A stretch of 14,589 nt of DNA from Candidatus Mediterraneibacter stercorigallinarum (GCA_019116185.1 DXCD01000123.1:1-14589); one strand, 5' to 3'. Positions 7,215-14,378 are shown, counted from the stretch's first letter. Program-made: numbers and translations. Notes: a model not told the origin generated them from the sequence alone.

Positions 7215-7904
7215 TTATTGCTCGGCTGCTTTATTGATACAGTTAATCGCATTCAGGCTTCTTGGATATCCGATGTAAGGCAGACACTGGGATACAACCT
7301 TGATGAGGAAATCTTTGTCATTTCCCAAATTCATATTTCCTTTGGCATGGCTGGTGAGCTGCGGCTCGCATCCGCCCTGAGCGGCGAGGAAACAGAAAGT
7401 GATCATTTCGCGCTGTCTTAAGTCCAGACCCGTGCGGGTATAATAGTCTCCGAAACAGTTGGCGGCAAGCCAGCGGTTGATATGCCCGGCTTTCCACGCC
7501 TCTTTCATCTGCTCTCCGAAGATGTCAGCCTGCGCCTGGATTCCTTTTTCGAGGCGGTCCTCCATGGTGGTTGTTGCCTGGCCTTCCAGCGGAAGTTCTA
7601 CCCCGCGGGATAAGAGGATCTCATTTGTGGCATCGAGGAACGGAAGCACGCGCCCGATCCCGAGATAGTCAACTGCCTGATACACGATCTCTTTTATCAT
7701 GACCGGAGTCAGACCTGCATCCAGCGCGCGGGGCAGTTCTATGCGGAATTCATCAATTCCCTGGCATCCGAGAAGAGTGGCAACGATCGCCATATGTCGG
7801 GTTATATCGTCAAGCTGCTGTCCTTCTTCATTGACGATCTCGTCGAAAGCAAAATGTTCAAAGCGCTCCATAAATTCCGGATCAGTGTCATAATAATTTT
7901 TCAT
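7215..7904 (-). CDS. Carboxymuconolactone decarboxylase-like protein, two domains
   Basis: A 229-residue all-helical protein of the AhpD/carboxymuconolactone decarboxylase superfamily, with two tandem domains. The first (about 15-100) has TRHMAIVATLLGCQGIDEFR. The second (about 115-225) has REMITFCFLAAQGGCEPQLTSH, with a cysteine (C179) and a histidine (H186) where the superfamily places its active residues, but not the CxxC pair of AhpD. Such proteins in anaerobes are mostly of unknown reaction; redox or thiol-linked detoxification is possible. AAGGAGG eight to nine bases before the ATG supports the start, and a good promoter lies upstream. It is a single gene, divergent from the MPE-NACHT gene. 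Confidence 0.88.
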   Translation of the reverse strand: MKNYYDTDPEFMERFEHFAFDEIVNEEGQQLDDITRHMAIVATLLGCQGIDEFRIELPRALDAGLTPVMIKEIVYQAVDYLGIGRVLPFLDATNEILLSRGVELPLEGQATTTMEDRLEKGIQAQADIFGEQMKEAWKAGHINRWLAANCFGDYYTRTGLDLRQREMITFCFLAAQGGCEPQLTSHAKGNMNLGNDKDFLIKVVSQCLPYIGYPRSLNAINCINKAAEQ

Positions 7905-7948
7905 TATAAAAGCCTCCTTATGAGTTTAACTTTGTAATTCTACCTTGA

Positions 7949-7978
7949 ATTATAGATCATATAAATAAAATCTGTCTA
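7949..7978 (-). promoter_or_regulatory. Promoter of the carboxymuconolactone decarboxylase-like gene
   Basis: On the minus strand TAGACA (complement of 7973-7978) is followed after 18 bp by a perfect TATAAT (complement of 7949-7954). The start of transcription would be about 40 bases before the start codon. The -35 hexamer is the same as that of the divergent promoter at 8055. Confidence 0.7.
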
Positions 7979-8031
7979 ATGCTTATCCTAAATTACGGGA
8001 AATGCCTGAAAGGTATTCTGACAGGGATAAA

Positions 8032-8063
8032 ATGTCGTCGGATGTCGAAGAATGTAGACATTC
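8032..8063. promoter_or_regulatory. Phased repeats and palindrome over the MPE-NACHT promoter
   Basis: ATGTCG occurs at 8032-8037 and 8042-8047, and ATGTAG at 8052-8057, each exactly 10 bp after the last. The third copy is the left half of a perfect palindrome GAATGT-AG-ACATTC (8050-8063) that covers the -35 box (8055-8060). This placement suggests a repressor site with auxiliary half-sites on one helix face. No cognate regulator is next to it. Confidence 0.5.
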
Positions 8064-8083
8064 CATAAAACACCAATTATAAT
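8055..8083 (+). promoter_or_regulatory. Promoter of the MPE-NACHT gene
   Basis: TAGACA (8055-8060), 17 bp, then a perfect TATAAT (8078-8083). The start of transcription would fall near 8090, giving a leader of about 30 bases with ribosome binding site AAGGAAG (8104-8110) before the ATG at 8120. Confidence 0.75.
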
Positions 8084-8119
8084 CAAATTAAGTTTATGAT
8101 TGTAAGGAAGTGAGAGTAT

Positions 8120-11100
8120 ATGGTTTCAATTCTTCATATATCAGATCTCCATATTATAGAAGGAGCAGAGTGGAACAATATGCGCGCCGCGCTTTTGGAA
8201 GAGGCGGGGGAAAGAACGCATGATCTGCCGGATGGGGAAAAACTACTGGTAATCACCGGAGATTTTCATAATTTCAGTGACAGAGGTTATCAGAAAGCGG
8301 CAGAATTCCTTCAGGAGCTGTTTCGGGCGATGGCGGTCAACCCGGCGCAGGACGTTTTTGTTGTCCCGGGAAACCACGACGTGGCAAATTCAGACGCCAT
8401 GAATGCGTTTTTCGGTCCGGGAAAAGAATGGAAAATGCGTCAGAAAGCTGCTGTTTCAGCGATAAAAGGCGGGGACAAAGATTACATGGAATGGAGGCTT
8501 GAATCTTTTGTGCCTTACTGTGAATTTGTCCGGAAAATAGGAATATATCCGGCGGATTCAAAGACACTGCCAGCGGAAGCACATGTCAGGAATTGGAGGG
8601 GAAAGCTGAATATCCTGCATTTAAACACGGCATTGGCAGCAGATGGAACGGCAAAAGACAATCAGCTGGCGGATGCAGATACTGCTACCGCGGATGGGAC
8701 ATGGAAGCCTTATTTTGAAAATGAGATCCCATCTCTTGCGATTGGTCATAACAGCTTTTTCGATTTGGAAAAGAAGAACCAGCAGAAAGAGCTGGAGGCG
8801 TTGTTTTATAGGAAAAATGTCAGCGCGTATTTGTGCGGGGATCAGCACAGAACAGAGACGGACCGGGATAAGCAGATGATTCGTCTGAAATCCGGGCACA
8901 AAACTACACCGGAAATCCCGAATGTAGTCTGCATGAAGGGAGCGCCTGATCAGTCTGATCATTATTCCGAATTCGGCTTTTACTGGCACGAGTGGGATGA
9001 GGAGACAGATGAAGTAAAGCTGGACGCACGGAGCTGGAAGCGGGACGAAGATCAGGCGGAATTCGTCTCTGTGGGAAATAACGGCTCTTATATTATGCGG
9101 CATGCCGGAGAGAAGAAAGGACAGACTGCGTCTACAGGCACAGCATCAGATAGCGCTGGCAGGACAATGCCTGGGGCTGCGAAGAAAGAGGAAAAACGGG
9201 AGAAAAAGCTGAAAGCGGACAAGGAAACGGTTCGGGATGCTTATTTTGAGTATCTTGCGAGAGAGCTTGGGGTCATCCAGTTTGACGGGATCCCCACGGA
9301 TAAAACGGCGGGAGCGGTGAAAGCGGAACTGGAAAGGATTTTTGTACCGCTGGAGTTTGAGCGGATTATGGAGGAAGAAGACCAGGACTGCCCCTCAGAC
9401 AATATGTATACAATCGGAATGGTTTTGAATGCCGGGAACCGGGCGGCTATCCTGGCAAAACCGGGCGGAGGAAAGTCTACTTTGATACGCCGGATTGCAC
9501 TTGCATATGCATATCCAAAAAGAATGCATGAGGTGGATGATAATCTGCCGGATGAAAAATGGTTCCCTGTTTATATCCGCTGCCGTGATCTCGGAGAAAA
9601 TCTGCCGGGCGGTATTATTGACAGTATTTTTTCCATTATAAATCGAGCGGAGCTGTCACAGTACAGAACGGCTTTTGAGAGCCTGATCAAGGAACAGATA
9701 GAAAAGGGGCAGATGCTCCTTTTGATTGACGGTCTGGACGAAATAGCAAATGAGCAAAAACGCATCCAATTTGTGGATCAGCTGTACACTTTTGTGAACA
9801 CATATCCGTCAGTACATCTGCTTGTGACCTCCAGGGAAACCGGATTTCGTGCGGTTGCCAGAAAGCTGGGAAGTTACTGCCGGCAATATACCATCGCTGA
9901 TCTGAATGAGATACAGATTCACCAGCTTAGCGAAAACTGGCATCAGGCGCTGATTGACAATCCGCGCCAGGCAAAAGAAGATTCAGACAATGTGTGTGAT
10001 ATTATTTTACAGGATTCCAGAATTACTGCTCTTGCGAGGAATCCCCTTTTGCTGACTACGCTGCTCTTTGTCAGGCGATGGCTCGGATATCTTCCTACTA
10101 AAAAATGTCAGCTGTACCAGGAGATGATAAAACTGCTGCTGGTGTCGTGGAATGCGGGAGCGCATAACAAAATGGATATGGATGAGACAGAGCCGCAGCT
10201 TGCTTTTGTGGCATACTGTATGACAAAAGCAGGGAAACAGACTATAGGAAAAGCAGAATTGATCCAATGTATAGATGAGGCCCGCAGGGCGCGGACCGAT
10301 CTGCTCGGATACACGGAGATCGCGCCCGCGGCGTTTATTAAACAGGTTGAAGAGAGAAGCAGTATACTGATCCAGCAGGGGTTGGAGGAAGACGAGAGGG
10401 GGAATCTTGAGCCGTCCTATGAATTTTCACACCTGAGCTTTCAGGAATATCTGACAGCAAAAGCGATCGCGGAAAACTGGCTGCCAAAGGATGACCAGAA
10501 AAGACCTGAGGAGGCATACCTGACGATATTAAAAAATAACTTTAGAAAAGTTCAGTGGTGGGAAGTGATTCCCCTGACTGCGGTTCTCTTAAAGAGCGGA
10601 GCCAAACCGGCGATGGAATATCTGCTGGAGATCTGTAAAAAGAAGCTGGCAGACACGCCTTGGGACAGGGGAAGAGTTACGGATGCAGTCGAAGCCTTTC
10701 ACCTGGCAAATTGTATTGCATGTGAAGTCCCTCTGGCTCCTGAAATACTTGACCCGGCACTTTTGACAATAGCCAAGCTCAGCTATTCTATTAGCAATTT
10801 GAATGTTGAATACCTTCTGGACAGCAGGAGAGTCAATGTATTTGAGACGATATATCACAGCGAAAAATATGGAAAAAATCTGAGACGGGTTATAGAGGAC
10901 GAATTGTTTAGAAATAAGGAATGTGATTGTATTTCAGGACTGTTTAATGTATGGCTTGATATGTATTATCGGGAAAATGGGAAACCAGGGCCAGAGAAAA
11001 TTGCCGACATAATATGTGAAGGAAGCCGAGAAATGCATATGGCAGGCGCAGGGCTTATGATGCAATGGACATTTGAACATCTCGGGAATCTTGGGAAAAA

Positions 11101-11572
11101 AGCAAGGGAAAGAATGGAGGGATCATTTGTCCGGATTTTTGGAGAGATCTACAGAACGCTCAATTGTGAGGATTGGCCTGAACTCGCTGCGGCCTGTTGG
11201 TGTGCTGCGTGGGCTGGGTATAATGAAGCGGATATTATACCGCAAGATTATATGACGAAAATAGCAAAACGAATTATCGAACTGTGGGCTGTTTTAAATA
11301 AACCTTATGAATTAAGACGGTATCTGTCCTGGGCGGTCCGTACCAACAGCCGATATGGTTTGAAGATAGAGAAAACAGCGGCGCTGTCCAAAGCGATCCT
11401 AGAGCATGCGGAACATCCGGAGAATGAATTTGACAAAGATGCAGCTGTGTGTCTGAGGCTGATGCTCGGAGAGATTACTGGCAAAAATTTAGACGAAGTT
11501 AAGGTGAGTCGTGAATTAAAGAAAAGCCGTTTTTTAAAAGATCTGGGTGATAAAGAAAACGAGGAAGAGTAA
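8120..11572 (+). CDS. Metallophosphoesterase-NACHT NTPase fusion (NLR-like, probable defence protein)
   Basis: A 1150-residue, single-gene STAND-type protein. Residues 1 to about 320 are a calcineurin-like metallophosphoesterase: SDLHI (D9, H11), TGDFH (D48), PGNHD (N85, H86), GHN (H210) and a last motif GDQH (H243) in place of the usual GHxH. A charged, lysine-rich linker (about 330-368) follows. Residues 372-415 (from YFEYLARELG to IFVPLEF) match the helical pre-NACHT segment of bacterial NACHT proteins. The NACHT ATPase has Walker A KPGGGKST (447-454), Walker B LLIDGLDE (D537, D540, E541), sensor-like VTSRE (569-573), the NPLLLTTLL winged-helix region and the closing EFSHLSFQEYLTA (768-780). 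The remaining 370 residues look helical, rich in Trp and Cys, with no visible LRR, TPR or WD repeats, and would be the sensing part. By analogy with bacterial NACHT proteins, target binding would drive oligomerisation and activate the phosphoesterase. There is no signal peptide or membrane segment. It has its own promoter and terminator and no partner gene. Confidence 0.9.
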   Translation: MVSILHISDLHIIEGAEWNNMRAALLEEAGERTHDLPDGEKLLVITGDFHNFSDRGYQKAAEFLQELFRAMAVNPAQDVFVVPGNHDVANSDAMNAFFGPGKEWKMRQKAAVSAIKGGDKDYMEWRLESFVPYCEFVRKIGIYPADSKTLPAEAHVRNWRGKLNILHLNTALAADGTAKDNQLADADTATADGTWKPYFENEIPSLAIGHNSFFDLEKKNQQKELEALFYRKNVSAYLCGDQHRTETDRDKQMIRLKSGHKTTPEIPNVVCMKGAPDQSDHYSEFGFYWHEWDEETDEVKLDARSWKRDEDQAEFVSVGNNGSYIMRHAGEKKGQTASTGTASDSAGRTMPGAAKKEEKREKKLKADKETVRDAYFEYLARELGVIQFDGIPTDKTAGAVKAELERIFVPLEFERIMEEEDQDCPSDNMYTIGMVLNAGNRAAILAKPGGGKSTLIRRIALAYAYPKRMHEVDDNLPDEKWFPVYIRCRDLGENLPGGIIDSIFSIINRAELSQYRTAFESLIKEQIEKGQMLLLIDGLDEIANEQKRIQFVDQLYTFVNTYPSVHLLVTSRETGFRAVARKLGSYCRQYTIADLNEIQIHQLSENWHQALIDNPRQAKEDSDNVCDIILQDSRITALARNPLLLTTLLFVRRWLGYLPTKKCQLYQEMIKLLLVSWNAGAHNKMDMDETEPQLAFVAYCMTKAGKQTIGKAELIQCIDEARRARTDLLGYTEIAPAAFIKQVEERSSILIQQGLEEDERGNLEPSYEFSHLSFQEYLTAKAIAENWLPKDDQKRPEEAYLTILKNNFRKVQWWEVIPLTAVLLKSGAKPAMEYLLEICKKKLADTPWDRGRVTDAVEAFHLANCIACEVPLAPEILDPALLTIAKLSYSISNLNVEYLLDSRRVNVFETIYHSEKYGKNLRRVIEDELFRNKECDCISGLFNVWLDMYYRENGKPGPEKIADIICEGSREMHMAGAGLMMQWTFEHLGNLGKKARERMEGSFVRIFGEIYRTLNCEDWPELAAACWCAAWAGYNEADIIPQDYMTKIAKRIIELWAVLNKPYELRRYLSWAVRTNSRYGLKIEKTAALSKAILEHAEHPENEFDKDAAVCLRLMLGEITGKNLDEVKVSRELKKSRFLKDLGDKENEEE

Positions 11573-11640
11573 GCCGGATCAATCCTGCCTTTTGGGCGGA
11601 ACTGTAAAGAAATATTGTAAAGTCAGAGAAAATGAGCTTT

Positions 11641-11696
11641 AAAAATGCAGGGATATTATCCGAGCGTGAAAAGAAGGATAATACTCCTGCATTTTT
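11641..11696. terminator. Strong bidirectional terminator between MPE-NACHT and the acetyltransferase
   Basis: AAAAATGCAGG (11641-11651) pairs perfectly with CCTGCATTTTT (11686-11696). After one weak and one mismatched pair, TATTATCC (11654-11661) pairs with GGATAATA (11676-11683) around a 14-base loop. The T-run on the plus strand and the A-run on its left side give U-tails in both directions, so it ends both convergent genes. Confidence 0.9.
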
Positions 11697-11715
11697 ATAA
11701 GGCGATTTTCCGATT

Positions 11716-11988
11716 TTACTTTACCAGATACCCATACTCCCCATGTTTCTCAAACCACCCCTGAGCATACGAGCAGGTCGGCACAGCCTTCAGCCCACGT
11801 TTTTCCAGCTCATCCACAAGTTCCTGCATCAGCTTCCCGGCAATCCCCTGTCCTCTGAGGGAAGCATCCACAAAAGTATGATTTACATCCACAGTGTTTT
11901 CGTCTACATAGGGAAACGTGATCTCAGCCAGCAGGTCCCCGGTTTCAGAGTATAAAGCAATCTGGTTTTCATTATGTTTAAAATCCAT
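11716..11988 (-). CDS. Small GNAT N-acetyltransferase (YjdJ type)
   Basis: A 90-residue minimal acetyltransferase of the GNAT_YjdJ-like class. It shows the beta-rich start (LLAEITFPY, then VDVNHTFVDASL), the acetyl-CoA loop RGQGIAGKLM (45-54) and the closing PTCSYAQGWFEKH (70-82), which is characteristic of this short family. The substrate is unknown; the fold binds acetyl-CoA. I chose the ATG at 11988 because a GAGG sequence lies nine bases upstream and family members usually begin MxFK; a GTG at 12003 would add five residues. It is convergent with the MPE-NACHT gene and shares its terminator. A separate promoter in the 141-bp gap upstream suggests independent transcription. Confidence 0.87.
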   Translation of the reverse strand: MDFKHNENQIALYSETGDLLAEITFPYVDENTVDVNHTFVDASLRGQGIAGKLMQELVDELEKRGLKAVPTCSYAQGWFEKHGEYGYLVK

Positions 11989-12036
11989 TTTGTTAATCCT
12001 CACTTTCCTATTAATACAGTCTCTTTTATGTCCTCT

Positions 12037-12064
12037 ATTTTACAGGACCAGAGAAAATATGCAA
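12037..12064 (-). promoter_or_regulatory. Candidate promoter of the acetyltransferase gene
   Basis: On the minus strand TTGCAT (complement of 12059-12064), 16 bp, then TAAAAT (complement of 12037-12042). The -10 is good and the -35 fair. It lies about 50 bases before the start codon in the only gap upstream of this gene. Confidence 0.4.
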
Positions 12065-12129
12065 TAGAAATTGCGCGTACTATAACAGCTGCGTTCTGTT
12101 TACACGTATTGCCAGCAGATGTTGTATAC

Positions 12130-12762
12130 CTATATCCGCTTTATGGGCTGCCGGATTACAGTTTTAAGTCTTTCCGGCGCTGTCCGTCTGGGATCGCTCA
12201 GATAGATCTCATGGTGCAGGCGTTCTCCGGAGAAATCCGGCTGGTATCCGTTTTCAGAGAGAAAGGTCTCCATCTTCAGGAGCGTGGCGGGTTCATCGTC
12301 GTAACTTCCGATGTGCATGCACTGGACGCAGAGTCCTTCATTATAAGTAAAAAACTCAGCGCGGGAAAAGTCTGTCTGTTTTTTCGTCTCAGCTTCCCGC
12401 ACTGCCCAGTCAAACTCTTCTTTTGTTACAAATTCCGGGAGACGGATCATGGAGATCCACCGGAAGCTGTCCTTGTGAGCGTAGTCGATCCCGGAAATGC
12501 CGTCCTGCCACCACAGTCCTTCCAGGGGCGGGACTATATAAGGGAAATATCCTTCGATCCTGTGGCTTCCTTTATAACTCATTTTGATCGTAAAAGAGAT
12601 TCCATATAGCAGACTCATAGCTCTTTTATATTTCCCATCAGGATCGTTTGGGTTTCCCTTTCCACGTACGGCGACGTAATTCATCGCCGGTATGTCTGCG
12701 ATGCCGGGGACCTTGGGCGGGAGGTAAAATTCTTTATATTCTTTCTTATAATCAAAGGTCAT
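12130..12762 (-). CDS. GyrI-like small-molecule-binding domain protein
   Basis: A 210-residue protein of the GyrI-like/SOUL-type fold, in the stand-alone subgroup that includes Listeria and Staphylococcus proteins of the same length. It starts FDYKKEYKEFYLPPKVP, then IPAMNYVAVRGKGNPNDPDG, and later GLWWQDG, FDWAVREAETKKQTDFSRAEF and LHHEIYLSDPRRTAPERLKTVIRQP, the conserved end of this subgroup. Members bind bulky hydrophobic ligands, and some hydrolyse cyclopropanoid toxins; the ligand here is unknown. The gene overlaps the end of the TfoX-domain gene by 11 bases, and its ribosome binding site AAGGAGG lies within that gene, so the two are coupled. Confidence 0.88.
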   Translation of the reverse strand: MTFDYKKEYKEFYLPPKVPGIADIPAMNYVAVRGKGNPNDPDGKYKRAMSLLYGISFTIKMSYKGSHRIEGYFPYIVPPLEGLWWQDGISGIDYAHKDSFRWISMIRLPEFVTKEEFDWAVREAETKKQTDFSRAEFFTYNEGLCVQCMHIGSYDDEPATLLKMETFLSENGYQPDFSGERLHHEIYLSDPRRTAPERLKTVIRQPIKRI

Positions 12763-13117
12763 TTTGAGGCCTCCTTTTCTGAGCGGCGCTGTTTCGTTTC
12801 TTTTTGCTTTTCGGTTTGGGCATGGGCAGTTCCCTGCATGTCTCAGTAATAAATTCAGTTAAAAAATCCCGGTCATCCAGATCTTCGATAAGAAAGTATG
12901 GTCTTGCGCCATCATAGGGAGGGGCTTCAGATAGTTCCGGGGCAAGGCGCCTTCCTGCTTCTGTGATCTTGATAAAGAACTGATCATCGCAGATCAGCGC
13001 GAAAATCTTGCCGTCACAGTACATTCCATATTCCCCGAACATTTTTCGGTATGTGATTCTGCCTGCTCCGGAACACTGGTCTGCTGCATATTGGACGAAT
13101 TCCTGGCTGCTTGACAT
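12752..13117 (-). CDS. TfoX N-terminal domain protein
   Basis: A 121-residue protein with a TfoX/Sxy N-terminal domain over residues 1 to about 98: the diagnostic ITYRKMFGEYGMYCDGKIFALICDD stretch, then FFIKITEAGRR and APPYDGARPYFLIEDLDD. The tail (about 99-121) is very basic (PKPKSKKKR) and may bind nucleic acid. Stand-alone TfoX_N proteins are common in Firmicutes and are not shown to act in competence. TAGGAGG precedes the ATG. It lies 46 bp downstream of the WYL regulator with no terminator between them, and overlaps the GyrI-like gene, so the three probably form one operon. Confidence 0.88.
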   Translation of the reverse strand: MSSSQEFVQYAADQCSGAGRITYRKMFGEYGMYCDGKIFALICDDQFFIKITEAGRRLAPELSEAPPYDGARPYFLIEDLDDRDFLTEFITETCRELPMPKPKSKKKRNSAAQKRRPQNDL

Positions 13118-13163
13118 TTTTTCTACCTCCTACTTTTGAATAACATGATTATTTGGCAGCGGA

Positions 13164-14069
13164 TTATTGATAGTTTTTCTGCATTTCTGCAATTATATCT
13201 CTGAGCTTGAGACGGATCTCTTCTGGTTCCAGCAGCCGGACTTTATCTCCGAATGTCAGAATCCAGGAGATCAGATTGTCTGCATCTGTATAATCAGCAA
13301 GAAATAGAAGAGTACCGTCATTTTGTTCTTCAAAGCATCCTTTGCCGAAGTCTTCGATGAGCCGCCATTTGCATTCGGGCTGGAAAAGAGCTTTTACGCG
13401 GATGCCGCCCGGGAAAATCCTTTCATTTTTCAGATTCGGAACCGGAGCAGGGCGCCCCGGGAAATTCTGACCGGTCAGGTGAAGCCCGTCCATCCGGTTC
13501 AGTTTAAAAAGACGGAAATCCTGGCGGGCAAGGCACCATCCCCACACATACCAGCTGGACCAGCGGAAGATAAGATAATAAGGCTCAATGGTCCGGCGGC
13601 TGTCACCGCTTGGCGAATAATAAGTAAATTCAATCAGCATGTGGCTGCCTATGGCATTTCGAATCTGCTCGATCTTAGGAGCAAGAGAATCTTTATACCA
13701 GGACGACAGGTCGATCAGCAGGGAATGGCCCTCTGAGATAAAATCAGAAGATCCGGCAGAAAGCTTTTCCATGAGCTGAGAATAGCGGTTCGTTCCGTTG
13801 ACACTATCGAGACTGCGAAGTCCGGCGAGAATATCCTGCATTTCAGCAGACGTCAGCAGTGTCCGGTCAATCTTATAATCTTCCATAATAGAGAGACCGC
13901 CATTCATTCCCTGCCGTGTCATAATGGGAATGCCTGCCCGGCAGAGGGTTTCAATATCCCGGCTGATCGTGCGGGGCGAGACTTCGAACTGCCTGGCCAG
14001 TGAGGGAATCGTTTCTGTCTCCTTTTGTAATAGTAAAGATAAAATACCGATAAGTCTGTCGATCTTCAT
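13164..14069 (-). CDS. WYL-domain transcriptional regulator (YafY type)
   Basis: A 301-residue DNA-binding regulator. Residues 1-60 form a winged helix-turn-helix (IPSLARQFEVSPRTISRDIE, then MNGGLSI wing). Residues about 140-200 are the WYL ligand-binding domain (IEFTYYSPSG, TIEPYYLIF, SSWYVWGWC at 171-179, FRLFKLNRM), and about 218-300 the C-terminal WCX domain. The start at 14069 is chosen because AAAGGAGCC lies just upstream and family members begin close to MKIDRLIGIL; the frame stays open a further 42 codons upstream, but that stretch covers the promoter. A perfect inverted repeat in its promoter suggests autoregulation, and it probably controls the TfoX and GyrI-like genes downstream. 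The inducer is unknown. Confidence 0.92.
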   Translation of the reverse strand: MKIDRLIGILSLLLQKETETIPSLARQFEVSPRTISRDIETLCRAGIPIMTRQGMNGGLSIMEDYKIDRTLLTSAEMQDILAGLRSLDSVNGTNRYSQLMEKLSAGSSDFISEGHSLLIDLSSWYKDSLAPKIEQIRNAIGSHMLIEFTYYSPSGDSRRTIEPYYLIFRWSSWYVWGWCLARQDFRLFKLNRMDGLHLTGQNFPGRPAPVPNLKNERIFPGGIRVKALFQPECKWRLIEDFGKGCFEEQNDGTLLFLADYTDADNLISWILTFGDKVRLLEPEEIRLKLRDIIAEMQKNYQ

Positions 14070-14108
14070 AATGGCTCCTTTGTCTGAAGTATCTGAAGTA
14101 TTACAATT

Positions 14109-14117
14109 ATTATAGCA
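14109..14117 (-). promoter_or_regulatory. Extended -10 promoter of the WYL regulator
   Basis: The minus strand reads TGCTATAAT (complement of 14109-14117), a perfect -10 with the TGn extension. No good -35 exists at 16-18 bp; that region is occupied by the operator palindrome. Transcription would start about 35 bases before the ATG. Confidence 0.65.
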
Positions 14118-14122
14118 CCCGA

Positions 14123-14146
14123 AACATGACAACAGTATGTCATGTT
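14123..14146. promoter_or_regulatory. Operator: perfect 9-bp inverted repeat at the WYL promoter
   Basis: AACATGACA (14123-14131), six bases, TGTCATGTT (14138-14146), perfect in all nine pairs. It covers the -35 region of the regulator promoter, as expected of an autorepressor site. A matching half-site, AACATGA, recurs at 13142-13148 in the gap before the TfoX-domain gene. Confidence 0.75.
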
Positions 14147-14317
14147 GGAATAGATTATAGAATCTTTCCCTCGATGAGGCATATTCAGGATTCATAATGT
14201 TGTGTGAAAAAAGGAGAATATGCAGAACGGAGAGGCGGTTTTGAGAAATACAGAGTGAACTATAATCGGACAGCGCTGATCGCAGTTTTTTGCGGCGGAA
14301 ACGTTAAAATGTGTGAA
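14147..14317. other. Intergenic region between WYL regulator and rRNA-type promoters
   Basis: No gene of normal size is visible here. AAGGAG at about 14211-14216 is followed by a 12-codon frame (ATG 14220 to TGA 14258) on the plus strand, with no following gene that it would regulate, so I do not call it. Together with the two promoter regions to the right it makes about 520 bases without a supported protein gene. Confidence 0.5.
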
Positions 14318-14378
14318 TTGTCTGAAATAAATAAAAAACAAGAAAAACGTTGACAATTCCCTTCTATGGTGATAAGAT
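14318..14378 (+). promoter_or_regulatory. Strong promoter P1 with A-rich upstream element (probable rRNA operon promoter)
   Basis: TTGACA (14350-14355), 17 bp, TAAGAT (14373-14378), directly preceded by about 30 bases of A-rich sequence that fits an UP element. No protein gene follows in the remaining 200 bases. The downstream sequence CCTGTCGCTGA resembles that after P2. Perfect TTGACA plus UP element plus a tandem second promoter is the pattern of ribosomal RNA operons in Firmicutes. Confidence 0.75.

Noticed and set aside
8120..11572. Avs-type antiviral STAND protein with TPR sensor
   Set aside because: No TPR-like periodicity is visible in the C-terminal part, and the ATPase motifs (LIDGLDE, FSHLSFQEYL) fit NACHT better.
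7905..11715. Prophage or integrative element around the NACHT gene
   Set aside because: No integrase, phage structural gene, tRNA target or flanking direct repeat is visible.
11974..12609. Plus-strand open frame of 211 codons opposite the GyrI-like gene
   Set aside because: The minus-strand gene has family motifs, a ribosome binding site and operon overlap; the plus-strand frame has none of these.
8032..14146. WYL regulator as controller of the MPE-NACHT gene
   Set aside because: WYL proteins do control some defence systems, but this one lies behind unrelated genes on the other strand, and its perfect operator does not match the NACHT promoter palindrome beyond a short ATGTC.
14220..14258. 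Twelve-codon frame with an AAGGAG ribosome binding site, possible leader peptide
   Set aside because: Too short to judge, no regulatory codon run, and no protein gene follows that it could control.
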